This document shows, piece by piece, positions 1-9,129 of a stretch of 64,000 bases of DNA. Positions within the stretch are counted from its first letter, which is position 1, and each line of letters begins with the position of its first letter. Under the pieces are notes generated by a model, which was given only the letters and a program-made list of their open reading frames with translations, did no database searches and had not been told where the DNA came from. The position numbers were made by a program, and so were the translations under genes. The DNA comes from CAVWSM01 sp963798505 (GTDB lineage: Bacteria > Actinomycetota > Actinomycetes > Jiangellales > Jiangellaceae), in contig CAWCTX010000009.1 in assembly GCA_963798505.1 (NCBI GenBank), positions 372,001-436,000 of the forward strand, in the 5' to 3' direction.

Positions 1-497
1 TTGCCGGTCGTACGTATCGCACGCCCGCGGGGCGCCTCATCGTGTCCGCCGTCGAGGTCGTCGACCCATCGGCGATCAGCGACGCCGACGCGGCCCGCGC
101 CGGCTACTCCGATGCGGAGACGCTGCGCGCCGATCTTCGTGGCAGGGCCGACGATCCGGTGCTGCGCATCGAGTTCACGTACGACAACGGGCCTGACCCG
201 CGATCCGTGCTCGCCGCGAACGCGGACCTCGACCATGCCGCGCTGGCGGAGCTGACCCAGCGGCTGGACCGCCTCGACCGCGCGAGCAGCGACGGCCCGT
301 GGACGCGTGCGACCCTGGCGCTGATCGCCGAGCGCCCCGCGGTCCGAGCGCCGGACCTGGCCGCCGAGCTGGGGCGAGAGACTCAGCCGTTCAAGACCGA
401 CGTGCGCAAGCTCAAGAACCTGGGGCTGACCGAGAGCCTGCGCGTCGGGTATCAGCTGAGTCCGCGTGGCCGGGCGTTCCTCGCGACGACCCGTTGA
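1..497 (+). CDS. ASCH-like protein with C-terminal winged-helix-like segment (5' truncated)
   Basis: The window starts inside this gene; the frame is open from base 3 and ends at TGA 495-497. The first visible residues (GRTYRTPAGRLIV) and the following stretch with paired Asp and Ala residues resemble the middle of ASCH-fold proteins found as uncharacterised genes in Nocardioidaceae, a fold often linked to RNA binding. The last 70 residues look like a winged helix (LAAELGRETQPFKTDVRKL). A GTG at 42 could be mistaken for the start, but conserved sequence continues upstream of it. Function unknown; family assignment is from memory of similar sequences. Confidence 0.55.
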   Translation, partial: AGRTYRTPAGRLIVSAVEVVDPSAISDADAARAGYSDAETLRADLRGRADDPVLRIEFTYDNGPDPRSVLAANADLDHAALAELTQRLDRLDRASSDGPWTRATLALIAERPAVRAPDLAAELGRETQPFKTDVRKLKNLGLTESLRVGYQLSPRGRAFLATTR

Positions 498-578
498 CAG
501 CACCCGAACGAGCCCGTTAACGTCTCCGCCACCCAGGAGGTGGAGCGCTAAACCTCGCCGGACTCGAAGGAGCTGTTC

Positions 579-3023
579 GTGCTGCCACGCACCGCAATGC
601 TGTTGGTGACAACCGTCGCTACCAGCGTCATCGCCGGGGCGCCCGCAAGCGCCGCACCCGCGTTACCGACGGTCCCGAGCGTGCCGGGCACTGCGCTGCC
701 GCTGCCGCACCTGCCCGGCGGTGCCGGCGCCGCCGTTCCGTTCACGGAGTACGAGGCGGAGCACGGCCGGACGAACGGTCGCGTCCTGGCCGCCGATCGG
801 GCATTCACCCACCTCGCGGCCGAGGCATCCGGCCGACGAGCGGTCGAGCTGGACGCGGGTGACTACGTCGACATCGTGCTCGCCAAGCCGGCGAACGCCG
901 TCGACGTCCGCTACTCGGTTCCGGATGGCACGTCCGGTGTCATGACGGTGAGCGCGAATGGCCGGAGGGCGGGGGCGATCGCGCTGACCTCGACGTACTC
1001 GCACGTCTACGGCAACTTCCCGTACACGAACAACCCGGCCGACCGCGGCCAGCACCACTACTTCGACGACGCGCGCACGATGCTCGACCGGGCCCTGCCC
1101 GCGGGCAGCCGGGTGCGGTTCACGGCCGATGTGCCCGTGGTGCTGGATCTCGCCGACTTCGAGACCGTCGCGGCTCCCCCGCAGATCCCGTCGGGATACC
1201 TCAACGCGCTCGACTTCGGCGCCGACCCCACGGGCGCCGTCGACTCGGGCGAGGCGCTGCAGACGGCGATCGACGCCGCGCATGCACAGCAGCGCGGACT
1301 CTGGATCCCGCCGGGCACCTACGCCGTGACCAGGCATCTCGTCGTCGACCGGGTGACCGTCCGCGGTGCCGGTCCCTGGCACACCGTGCTGCGCGGCGCG
1401 GGCGTCGGCATCTTCGGCCACGCCGCACCCAACGGAAGCACCGCGGTACACCTCGCCGACTTCGCGATCTTCGGCGAGACGGTCGTCCGTGACGACTCGA
1501 CCAGCGACAGCGGGCTCGGCGGTTCGCTCGGCGGCGGCTCGACCGTGGACAACCTCTGGATCGAGCACGTCAAGGTCGGCATGTGGTTCGACGGGCCGGC
1601 CGACGGCTTGACCATCAACGGCAGCCGCATCAAGAACGTCTGGGCCGACGGGCTCAACCTCCACAACGGCCTCAGCAACGTCACCGTCAGCAACATGTTC
1701 GTGCGCAACACCGGCGACGACGGCATGGCGATGTGGTCCAACGTCAACGCCAACCACCACAACACCTTCACGCACAACACGGTCTCTGTGCCGTTGCTGG
1801 CCAACGGGTTCGCGATCTACGGCGGCCACGACAACACCGTCAGCGACAACATCGCCGCCGACACCGTCACGCAGGGCGGCGGCGTCCACGTGGGCAACCG
1901 GTTCGGCGCGGTCCCGCTCGCGGGCACGACCACGATCTCCGGCAACCTGCTGGTCCGCACCGGGAACCTGGTGCCCAACGAGCCGACGGAGATCGGCGCG
2001 CTGTGGTTCTACGCCGCAGACTCGCCGATGACGGGCACCATCAACGTGCGCGACATGACCCTGCTCGACAGCTCCTTCGCCGGCATCCAGTTCGTCGGCA
2101 AGAGCATCACCAACGTCTCGGTCGACCGGGTGCGGATGCTCGGCGCCGGAACGGTCGCTGTGCAACTGCAGTCGCCCGGCGCGGCTACGTTCTCCCGCGT
2201 CGTCGCACTCGGCCTCGGCGGAGCCGGTGTCCACGACTGCTCGAGCGGGTTCTCCATCACCAGGGGCGCGGGCAACCACGGGTGGTCGACGTCGCAGTGC
2301 GGCTTCGCTCCCGCCGGCCAGCTCCAGATCGCTGAGGCGACCGGCATCTCGTACGGATTCCAGCCGCTGCACACCGAGGCGACGCTGCCCATCAACATCA
2401 CCAACCCCGGCCCCAAGCCGATCACGATCGAGGCCCTGGTGCCGCCGCGCGGCTACCGCGTGGACAGCGGGTGCACGACGATCGCCGTTGGCGCCACGTG
2501 CATGCTGCAGGTGACCTTCGCGCCGGAGACGTCAGGTAACTACGCCGGGCTGCTCACCATCCACAGCAGCTCCCCGGCCGGCCCGTACGTGGTCGGTCTC
2601 AACGGCATCGGCTTCGACCCGGACGGCAACCTCGCGCTGGGCCGCACGGTGAGCTCGAGCTCCGAGGCGGGCTGGTGGATCGGGCCGGCCAACCTGGTGG
2701 ACGGCAACCCGGCGACCTACTTCGAGAGCCTGAACGGCGTGTTCCCGCAGACCGTCACGCTGGATCTGGGTCAGAGCATCTCGGTCAGCCGGATCGTCCT
2801 GAAGCTGCCCTCGAACTGGGGTGGCCGCACGCAGACGATCGCCGTGTCCGCCGACGGCGCCTCGGTTGTCGGCTCGGCTGACTACTTCTTCGATCCCGAC
2901 ACCGGCAACATCGTGACCATCACGTTCCCGGCCACCACGGCGCAGGAGATCACGCTCTCCTTCACCGGAAACACCGGTTGGCCGGCCGCGCAGATCTCGG
3001 AGTTCGAGGTCTATGCGAGATAA
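579..3023 (+). CDS. secreted GH87-family alpha-1,3-glucanase-like protein (CBM - beta-helix - ASPM/HYDIN-like - F5/8C)
   Basis: This 814-aa exported enzyme probably hydrolyses alpha-1,3-glucan (mutan or fungal wall glucan). It starts at GTG 579 with AAGGAG at 567-572. Residues 1-26 are a signal peptide ending ASA-AP. Residues about 50-200 form the carbohydrate-binding beta-sandwich that precedes GH87 domains. Residues about 205-580 are a right-handed beta-helix with the motifs WADGLNLHNG and NTGDDGMAMWS. Asp357, Asp380 and Asp381 have the same 23/24-residue spacing as the three catalytic aspartates I recall for Paenibacillus GH87 enzymes. Residues about 600-690 resemble an ASPM/HYDIN or choice-of-anchor-D immunoglobulin fold, and about 690-814 an F5/8 type C (CBM32-like) domain. 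It appears to be a single transcription unit. Confidence 0.82.
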   Translation: MLPRTAMLLVTTVATSVIAGAPASAAPALPTVPSVPGTALPLPHLPGGAGAAVPFTEYEAEHGRTNGRVLAADRAFTHLAAEASGRRAVELDAGDYVDIVLAKPANAVDVRYSVPDGTSGVMTVSANGRRAGAIALTSTYSHVYGNFPYTNNPADRGQHHYFDDARTMLDRALPAGSRVRFTADVPVVLDLADFETVAAPPQIPSGYLNALDFGADPTGAVDSGEALQTAIDAAHAQQRGLWIPPGTYAVTRHLVVDRVTVRGAGPWHTVLRGAGVGIFGHAAPNGSTAVHLADFAIFGETVVRDDSTSDSGLGGSLGGGSTVDNLWIEHVKVGMWFDGPADGLTINGSRIKNVWADGLNLHNGLSNVTVSNMFVRNTGDDGMAMWSNVNANHHNTFTHNTVSVPLLANGFAIYGGHDNTVSDNIAADTVTQGGGVHVGNRFGAVPLAGTTTISGNLLVRTGNLVPNEPTEIGALWFYAADSPMTGTINVRDMTLLDSSFAGIQFVGKSITNVSVDRVRMLGAGTVAVQLQSPGAATFSRVVALGLGGAGVHDCSSGFSITRGAGNHGWSTSQCGFAPAGQLQIAEATGISYGFQPLHTEATLPINITNPGPKPITIEALVPPRGYRVDSGCTTIAVGATCMLQVTFAPETSGNYAGLLTIHSSSPAGPYVVGLNGIGFDPDGNLALGRTVSSSSEAGWWIGPANLVDGNPATYFESLNGVFPQTVTLDLGQSISVSRIVLKLPSNWGGRTQTIAVSADGASVVGSADYFFDPDTGNIVTITFPATTAQEITLSFTGNTGWPAAQISEFEVYAR

Positions 3024-3043
3024 GCCCTGACTGAGACTGCCGG

Positions 3044-3094
3044 CCTCCCGTTGTGGCAAACCGGCGCCACTGCCAGAGTCGACGCAACGGGAGG
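3044..3094 (+). promoter_or_regulatory. 5' hairpin covering the STAS gene Shine-Dalgarno
   Basis: A perfect 10-bp inverted repeat (CCTCCCGTTG at 3044-3053, CAACGGGAGG at 3085-3094) with a second inner repeat (TGGCA/TGCCA) lies just before the STAS gene. Its 3' arm contains the GGGAGG ribosome binding site, so folding would mask translation initiation. It could also act as a terminator of the upstream glucanase gene. No U-run follows it. Confidence 0.45.
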
Positions 3095-3101
3095 TGGCGG
3101 C

Positions 3102-3455
3102 ATGGCTGAGGTCAGGGTGCACGACCACGGGAGCGGGGAGATCGTGGTGCTCCTCGTCGGCGACATCGACGACGCGATCGAGGCGCGGCTCACCGAGGCG
3201 ATCGACGAGGTCGACATGCTCGAGCGGGTGAACCAGTTCGACCGCGCGATCGTCGACCTGCGCGACGTGACGGCGCTCGGCCCGGCCGGCGTGCGGTTCG
3301 TGAAGGCGCTAAAGGAGCGTGGCTCGGTGCACGGCTACGACGTGGACCTGTCCACCCTGAGCGGTCCCGCGCACGCGGCCCTCGAACAGGCCGGCTTTCC
3401 TTTGAGCCTGGACACGCGTAGGCCCGTGGAGCGGCGCAGGGGCTCCCGCTGTTGA
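3102..3455 (+). CDS. STAS-domain protein
   Basis: This 117-aa protein has a single STAS fold, the module of anti-sigma-factor antagonists. The segment AIVDLRDVTALGPAGVRFVKAL is the strand-loop-helix where such proteins carry the phosphorylatable Ser/Thr; here the loop is Thr-Ala-Leu-Gly. The ATG at 3102 is chosen over an earlier in-frame GTG because GGGAGGT at 3089-3095 is correctly spaced from it. No anti-sigma kinase lies beside it. The stop codon at 3453-3455 is formed by the first bases of the palindromic repeat at 3451. Confidence 0.75.
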   Translation: MAEVRVHDHGSGEIVVLLVGDIDDAIEARLTEAIDEVDMLERVNQFDRAIVDLRDVTALGPAGVRFVKALKERGSVHGYDVDLSTLSGPAHAALEQAGFPLSLDTRRPVERRRGSRC

Positions 3456-3511
3456 TCATGGCAAAGGCGTGATCATTCTTTGCAGATGATCACGCCTTTG
3501 CCATGATCAAC
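3451..3511. repeat. 61-bp palindromic repeat, family 1, copy 1
   Basis: The two 26-nt arms (3451-3476 and 3486-3511) are perfectly complementary around a 9-nt loop. The outer ends read GTTGATCATGGC and its complement, as in the copies at 32859 and 43982. It sits between the convergent STAS gene and coaX, where it could act as a bidirectional terminator, and its TTGATCA end supplies the STAS stop codon. Whether it is a mobile (REP or MITE-like) element cannot be decided from one window. Confidence 0.85.
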
Positions 3512-3534
3512 AGGGAGGGGGGCGCCCGCGCGCC

Positions 3535-4305
3535 TCAGTGGATGTTGCGCTCGAAGACCAGTCGCAGGCCGACCAGCGTGAGCCAAGGCTCATGGTGGTC
3601 GATGGTCTGCGACTCCTCGTAGACCAGCGACGCCAGCCCGCCGGTGGCCACCACGGTGACCTCATCGAGCGTGAGGCCCATCTCCGCGACCATGCGCACG
3701 ACGATGCCGTCGACCTGCCCGGTGAATCCGTACAGCGAACCCGACTGGAGTGCCTCGACGGTGTTCTTGCCGATGACGGACCGCGGCTTGAGCAGCTCGA
3801 CCTTGCGCAGCTGCGCCCCACGCTGCGCCAGCGCGTCGAGCGAGATGCCGATGCCGGGGGCGATGGCGCCGCCGACGTACTCACCGCGTGGCGACACGAC
3901 GTCGAACGTGGTCGCGGTGCCGAAGTCCACGATGATCGACGGGCCGGGGTAGAGGTGATAGGCGGCGATCGAGTTGACGATGCGATCGGTGCCGACCTCG
4001 CGCGGGTTGTCGACGACAACGGGAAGGCCCGTACGGATTCCGGGCTCGACGACCACGATCGGCAGCGGCGCAAAGTAGCGCTCGGTCATGTCGCGCAGCT
4101 CATGCAGTACGGCAGGGACCGTGGAGCACAGCGCCACGCCGTCGACGGTCGCGCGGCGGTCGCCGAGCAGGCCGGTGAACAGGACCATCATCTCGTCGGC
4201 GGTGCGCCGCGCATCGGTGGCGACGCGCCAGTGCTCCACGACCTTCTCGCCGTCGAGCAGGCCGAGAACGGTCTGGGTGTTGCCGACGTCGATGGCCAGC
4301 AGCAC
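3535..4305 (-). CDS. coaX: type III pantothenate kinase
   Basis: CoaX phosphorylates pantothenate, the first step of CoA synthesis. The 256-aa protein has the acetate/sugar kinase-like ATPase fold: DVGNTQTVLGLL at residues 6-17 for the phosphate loop, GTDRIVNSIAAYH for pantothenate, DFGTATTFD for the second phosphate loop, and GGAIAPGI. It starts at GTG 4305, sharing one base with the nadC stop codon, and is the last gene of the cofactor operon. Type III enzymes typically need a monovalent cation and are not inhibited by CoA. The frame is intact. Confidence 0.93.
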   Translation of the reverse strand: MLLAIDVGNTQTVLGLLDGEKVVEHWRVATDARRTADEMMVLFTGLLGDRRATVDGVALCSTVPAVLHELRDMTERYFAPLPIVVVEPGIRTGLPVVVDNPREVGTDRIVNSIAAYHLYPGPSIIVDFGTATTFDVVSPRGEYVGGAIAPGIGISLDALAQRGAQLRKVELLKPRSVIGKNTVEALQSGSLYGFTGQVDGIVVRMVAEMGLTLDEVTVVATGGLASLVYEESQTIDHHEPWLTLVGLRLVFERNIH

Positions 4306-5195
4306 TAGGCGCGCACCTCCCGGATGTCGAGAGACAGGTCGAGCGCCGGCGCGGAGTGCGTGAGCGCCCCCACCGCAAGGTAGTCGACACCGGTCGCGGC
4401 GACGTCACGCGCACGGGCAAGCGTGAGGCCGCCGGATGCCTCCAGCCGCGCGCGCCCGGCGACCTTGTCCACGGCCTGGCGCAGCTCGTCCAGCGAGAAG
4501 TTGTCCAGCAGGATGAGCTCGGCGCCGGCCTCGACCGCCTCGACCGCGGCATCGACCGTGTCGACCTCGACCTCGACGGGCAGGTCGGGGTACTTCTCGC
4601 GGACGCGGCGGAACGCTTCGGCGACCGAGCCGGCCGCGGCGACGTGGTTGTCCTTGACCAGCGCAGCATCGGAGAGCGCGAGCCGGTGGTTGAGGCCGCC
4701 GCCGCAGCGCACCGCGTACTTCTCCAGCGACCGCAGGAGCGGCGTGGTCTTGCGCGTGTCGCGGATGGCCGCGCCACTGCCGCGCACGGCGTCGGCCCAA
4801 CGACGGGTTGTCGTCGCGACCCCGGAAAGGTGGCACAGGAAGTTGAGTGCGACGCGTTCGGCGAGCAGCAGGTCCTGCGTCGCCGCGGTCGCGGTGAGGA
4901 CGACGTCACCGGGCTCGATGAATGCGCCGTCTTCGACCGGCCGGACGATCTCCACGTCGCCGTTGGTGGCCACGGCCAGCGCCACCTCGACGATCGGCAA
5001 CCCCGCGACGACCCCGTGGGCGCGCGACGCGATGTCGGCGGTTGCGCGCTGCCCCTCGGGCAGCGTCGCGGCGCTGGTGACGTCGACGCCGCCGGCGAGG
5101 TCCTCCTCAATGGCGGCGCGGACGAGGTCCTCGACCCAGCGTGGGTCGAGCTGGGCGTTACTGAGTCGGTCGGCCAGGTCGGCAGGCAGAGTCAT
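4305..5195 (-). CDS. nadC: nicotinate-nucleotide diphosphorylase (quinolinate phosphoribosyltransferase)
   Basis: NadC converts quinolinate and PRPP to nicotinate mononucleotide, CO2 and pyrophosphate, and acts two steps after NadB in de novo NAD synthesis. The 296-aa protein has the family landmarks AIEEDLAGGVDVTS near the N-terminus, RDTRKTTPLLRSLEKYAVRC, HRLALSDAALVKDNH, EVEVDT, LLDNFS and EASGGL. The ATG at 5195 overlaps the nadB stop as ATGA and is preferred to an upstream in-frame start, which would add 25 residues of antisense-like sequence. nadA, the intermediate step, is not in this window. Confidence 0.93.
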   Translation of the reverse strand: MTLPADLADRLSNAQLDPRWVEDLVRAAIEEDLAGGVDVTSAATLPEGQRATADIASRAHGVVAGLPIVEVALAVATNGDVEIVRPVEDGAFIEPGDVVLTATAATQDLLLAERVALNFLCHLSGVATTTRRWADAVRGSGAAIRDTRKTTPLLRSLEKYAVRCGGGLNHRLALSDAALVKDNHVAAAGSVAEAFRRVREKYPDLPVEVEVDTVDAAVEAVEAGAELILLDNFSLDELRQAVDKVAGRARLEASGGLTLARARDVAATGVDYLAVGALTHSAPALDLSLDIREVRA

Positions 5196-6846
5196 GCGCG
5201 CTCCTTGCGATGGAATGCCGCGCGGACCATACCGTCCTCGTCGATGTCGGCTGTCAGGTGCCCCAGCCACCTGTCGTCGTCGCGCATGGGGTAGTCCTCG
5301 CGCCAGTGCCCGCCGCGAGTCTCCGTACGGATGGCCGCGACGTGCGCCAACACGCTGCCGACCGTGTGCAGGTTGCTCGTCTCCCAGTCGTCAACGCTCG
5401 GCATTGCAGGCGCCGCGCGACCAGCGACCGAGTCCAGCGCCTTCGCCGTCGCCGTCGAGGGTGTCGCCCGAGCGCAGGACGCCGGCGCCGGCCGTCATCG
5501 CGTCCTGGATGTCTCGGCGTTCGACAGCAGACACGACTCGAGCGGGGCCACGCCGCGGCACGGGATCCGCCTGCGGCGGGAGGCCGTGCTCGGCGATGTC
5601 GCGGGCGATGCGGTGGCCGAAGACCAAGCCTTCGAGCAGCGAGTTGGATGCGAGACGGTTGGCGCCGTGCACGCCGGTGCACGACACTTCGCCGCAGGCG
5701 TACAGCCCGGGCAGGGACGTGCGGCCGCGCAGGTCGGTGCGAACGCCGCCGCTGGCGTAGTGCTGCGCCGGTGCGACGGGGACGAGTTGCGTCGCGGGAT
5801 CGATGCCGTACGAGCGGCAACGCGCCACGATCGACGGGAAGCGGGTCTCGACGAAGCGCGCCCCGAGGTGCCGCGCATCGAGCCAGACGTGGTCGGCGTC
5901 GGTGCGGCCCATCGCCTCGATCACGCCGCGGGCGACCACGTCGCGCGGCGCGAGCTCGGCAAGCGCGTGACGGCCGAGCATGAACCGCTCGCCGCCGGTG
6001 TCCAGGAGATGGGCTCCTTCGCCGCGGACAGCCTCGGACACGAGCGGCTGCTGGCCGGTCGAGCCGCGGCCGAGCCAGAGCACGGTGGGGTGGAACTGGA
6101 CGAACTCGAGGTCGGCGGCCGTCGCACCGGCCCGCAGCGCGGCGGCGAGGCCGTCGCCGGTCGACACCGACGGGTTGGTGGTGGACGAGAAGACCTGGCC
6201 GAAGCCGCCGGTCGCGAGGACGACCGCCCGCCCGAGCACGGCGCCGACGCCGTCGCGCTGGCCTTCGCCGATGACGTGCAGGGTGACCCCGCAGACGCGA
6301 CGGTCGCGAGCTTGGAGCAGGTCGATGACGACGGCGTGCTCGACGACCTCGATGCCGGGGTCGGTGCGGACCGCGTCGAGCGCCTGCAGCAGGGCTCGGG
6401 AGATCTCGCGACCGGTGGCGTCGCCGCCCGCGTGCGCGATGCGGTCCTGGAGGTGGCCGCCTTCGCGGGTCAGCGCGATGTCTCCGTCGGCGGTGCGCTC
6501 GAACTGAGTGCCCAGGGCGACCAGCTCGCGTACCCGCGCGAGGGCCCTCGGTGACGAGCACCCGCACCGCGTTCTCGTCGCACACGCCGACGCCGGCAAC
6601 GAGCGTGTCGCGCAGGTGCTGCTCGGGGCTGTCGTCGGGAGCGAGGGCGGCGGCGATGCCACCCTGTGCCCACACGGTCGATCCCTCGTCGAGATAGGTC
6701 TTGGTGACCAGGAGGACGCGCCCGACCTTGCGAGCCTCGAGGGCGGCGGTGAGGCCGGCGATGCCACTGCCGACGACGATCACATCAGCCTGGGCCACCC
6801 ACCCGGGCGGCGCGGCGACGAGCCGCCGGGGCAGCCGCAGCGTCAC
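5192..6846 (-). CDS. nadB: L-aspartate oxidase (two apparent frameshifts)
   Basis: NadB oxidises L-aspartate to iminoaspartate with FAD, the first step of NAD synthesis. The N-terminal frame has the dinucleotide motif VVGSGIAGLTAALEA and STVWAQGGIAAAL. The middle frame has REISRALLQAL, QFHPTVLW, SEAVRGEGAHLLD, and PAQHYASGGVRTD with CGEVSCTGVHGANRLASNSLLEG. The last about 70 codons (MPSVDDWETSNLHTVG) are in a third frame. Frame changes occur near 6543 (one extra C) and near 5445. All three pieces align to one about 550-aa protein, so sequence errors are likelier than decay. The gene overlaps panD and nadC by GTGA and ATGA. Confidence 0.88.
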
Positions 6847-7256
6847 GCGCGATTGTCCCCGCGGAGCAGGCCGCTGCCCTCTGGCGCATCGGCGGGGTCA
6901 CCGCCGAGCTGGAGGACCCGGTTGGCCTCGTCGACGAACACGACGCGGGGCTCGTACGACTTCGCTTCGGCATCGTCCATCAGGCCGTAGGCGATGAGGA
7001 TGACGAGGTCGCCCGGATGCACGAGGTGCGCCGCGGCTCCGTTGATGCCGATGACCCCGGAGCCGCGCTCGCCCGGGATCACGTAGGTCTCGAGGCGTGC
7101 ACCGTTGGTGACGTCGACGATGGCCACCTTCTCGCCGGGCAGCAGGTCGGCCGCGTCCAGCAGGTCCTCGTCGACTGTGACGGATCCCACATAGTGCAGG
7201 TCGGCCTGCGTCACCGTCGCGCGGTGGATCTTGGACTTCAGCATCGTACGGAACAC
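6843..7256 (-). CDS. panD: aspartate 1-decarboxylase precursor
   Basis: PanD makes beta-alanine for pantothenate. It is translated as a zymogen that cleaves itself to create a pyruvoyl cofactor. GTG 7256 is chosen because it puts the cleavage dipeptide of YVGSVTVD at Gly24-Ser25, the family position. The GTG at 7268 would shift it by four. RTMLKSKIHRATVTQADLHYV, TNGARLETYVIPGERGSG and GAAAHLVHPGD are all typical. The protein is 137 aa with a C-terminal tail of about 20 residues. It lies between panC and nadB in a tightly coupled operon. Confidence 0.93.
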   Translation of the reverse strand: MFRTMLKSKIHRATVTQADLHYVGSVTVDEDLLDAADLLPGEKVAIVDVTNGARLETYVIPGERGSGVIGINGAAAHLVHPGDLVILIAYGLMDDAEAKSYEPRVVFVDEANRVLQLGGDPADAPEGSGLLRGDNRA

Positions 7257-7264
7257 GCGCCATG

Positions 7265-8130
7265 TCACGCCTTTCCTAGCAGGACCGGCATGTTGTCGAT
7301 GAGACGTGTCTCGCCGACCCGCGCGGCAACCAGCAATCGAGCCTCGCCTGGCCCGGGATTTGGACGCAGGTCCGCGTCACGGAGTTCCAGGTACTCCACG
7401 GCAACGCCCGGCTCGCCGTCGAGGATTCCCGTCGCAGCGGCGCGCGTCGCGGCCGACCCGTCGGCGCCCGCTAGCTGCGCCGGCGCGCAGCGCGCGGGAC
7501 AACGCGACAGCCGCCCGCCGCTGCGCAGGATCGAGGTAGTGGTTACGGCTCGACAGCGCCAGCCCGTCGTCCTCGCGCACGGTGGGCACGCCCACGATCT
7601 CCACACCCATGTCGAGGTCGTGCACCATGCGCCGGATCAGGGTGAGCTGCTGGTAGTCCTTCTCGCCGAACACCGCGACCGACGGCACGGCCAGGTTGAG
7701 CAGCTTGGCGACGACGGTCAGCACGCCCGCGAAGTGCCCAGGGCGGAACGCGCCCTCGAGCTCGGCCGCGAGCGGACCTGGGTCAACCGTGACGAGCGGG
7801 CGTCCCTCGGGGTAGATCTCGCTCTCGCTGGGCACAAAGACCAGGTCGACGCCCTCGCGGGCGCAGATCGCGAGATCGTCGTCGAAGCGTGCGGGGGTAG
7901 CGGTCGAGATCCTCGCCGGCGCCGAACTGAAGCGGGTTGACGAAGATCGTGACGAGCACGACGCCCTCAGGGCCGACGAGCTTGCGCGCCTGCCGCACGA
8001 GGGCTACGTGGCCGTGGTGCAGCGCGCCCATGGTCATGACGACCGCGGTCTCGCCGCCATGCATGTCGGCGAGCTCGAACCGCAGGTCGAGGAGCTCGGC
8101 GCGGGTGCGCGCGAGCCGCGGCGCGCTCAC
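7265..8130 (-). CDS. panC: pantoate--beta-alanine ligase (two apparent frameshifts)
   Basis: PanC condenses pantoate with beta-alanine using ATP to give pantothenate. The first frame shows VMTMGALHHGHVALVRQAR (ATP-binding HxGH motif) and TIFVNPLQFGAGEDLDRYPRT. A surplus C near 7889 moves the frame to IYPEGRPL, LEGAFRPGHFAGVLTVV, VFGEKDYQQL and SSRNHYLDPAQRRAA. A second shift near 7470 leads to the C-terminal EYLELRDADL and ETRLIDNMPVLLG. Together they cover a complete enzyme. It starts at GTG 8130, overlapping the DUF2520 gene by 4 nt, and the panD reading frame follows. Confidence 0.9.
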
Positions 8131-9026
8131 GTGCGGGCTCCGTTGGCCAGCACTTCGAGCAGCCCTTCGGCCTCGGTCGCCTTGAGCCGCCCGGCATTGA
8201 GCGCGCGCAGCGCGGTGAGCCGGGCAAGGGCGACGTAGCCCTCCTTCGACTCGTCCGACACGGCCGCGATCGCCTGCAGGTGCGCGGCGACGGTGCCGGC
8301 GTCACCGCGGGCGACCGGGCCGGTGAGCGCGGCGTCGCCGTCACGCAGCGCGTTGTCGAGCGCCGCGGACACCAGTGGTGCGAGCACCTTGGCCGGGTCG
8401 TCGATGCCGGCGGCGCGCAGCAGGTCGAGCGATTCGGTGACCAGCGTGACGATGTGGTTGGCGCCGTGGGCGAGCGCCGCGTGGTAGAGCACGCGATGCT
8501 CCTCGTCGACCCACACCGGCTCCCCGCCGATCTCCAGGACGAGTGCCTCGGCGATCGGGCGCAACGGCTCCGGGGACGTGACGCCGAAGCTGGCGCCGTG
8601 CAACCGCGACAGGTCGAGGCTCGTGCCGGTGAACGTCATCGCCGGGTGCAGTGCCAGCGGCAGCGCGCCGGCGCGGGTCGCCGCGGCGAGCACGCCGATC
8701 CCGTATCGACCGCTGGGGTGCGCGATCAGCTGCCCAGGGCGTACGGCATCGGTGCCGGCCAGGCCGTCAACCAGCTGTGGCAGCACGTCGTCCGGCACCG
8801 CGAGCAGCGCGAGGTCGGCTTGCGCGAGCACCTCCGCGGGTGTCACCAGAGGAACCCCGGGCAGCAGCGACTCGGCCCGCGTGCGGCTGGCGTCGGAAAC
8901 CCCGTAGGCCGCGGTGATCTGGTGGCCGGCCGCGGCGAGCGCAGCGCCGAGGACGGCGCCGACCCGGCCGGTGCCGACGATCCCGACCCGGAGCCGGGCG
9001 GGGTGCGGCTGGTTGGTGTGCGTCAA
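8127..9026 (-). CDS. Rossmann-like DUF2520 protein, candidate ketopantoate reductase
   Basis: This 299-aa protein has an N-terminal NAD(P)-binding fold (RVGIVGTGRVGAVLGAALAAAGH) and a helical C-terminal dimerisation domain of the DUF2520 family (LPLALHPAMTF, YHAALAHGANHIVTLV). It overlaps panC by 4 nt, the same arrangement as the mycobacterial gene before panC. The dehydrogenase fold and operon position suggest it supplies pantoate, replacing PanE; that is inference. The start is a TTG (9026), with only a weak upstream AGG run. Confidence 0.8.
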   Translation of the reverse strand: MTHTNQPHPARLRVGIVGTGRVGAVLGAALAAAGHQITAAYGVSDASRTRAESLLPGVPLVTPAEVLAQADLALLAVPDDVLPQLVDGLAGTDAVRPGQLIAHPSGRYGIGVLAAATRAGALPLALHPAMTFTGTSLDLSRLHGASFGVTSPEPLRPIAEALVLEIGGEPVWVDEEHRVLYHAALAHGANHIVTLVTESLDLLRAAGIDDPAKVLAPLVSAALDNALRDGDAALTGPVARGDAGTVAAHLQAIAAVSDESKEGYVALARLTALRALNAGRLKATEAEGLLEVLANGART

Positions 9027-9115
9027 GCAGGCCTGCCAGGTCGGGTTCCAGTCCTCGTTGCGGAGGTACCGGACGCGGGTGTCGGGCGAGGCTCAGGGTA
9101 CCTGGCGACGCGTCG

Positions 9116-9121
9116 TACTGT
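9116..9121 (+). promoter_or_regulatory. -10 box (TACTGT) of leaderless methyltransferase gene
   Basis: TACTGT fits TAnnnT and ends 8 nt before the GTG at 9130, with no Shine-Dalgarno between them. It supports both the start codon choice and leaderless transcription. Confidence 0.4.
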
Positions 9122-9129
9122 TCGATGCC

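Noticed and set aside
663..2372. Long open frame of about 570 codons antisense to the glucanase gene
   Set aside because: Arg/Asp/Val-rich product with no recognisable domain; it is the expected antisense shadow of GC-rich coding sequence with strong third-position bias.
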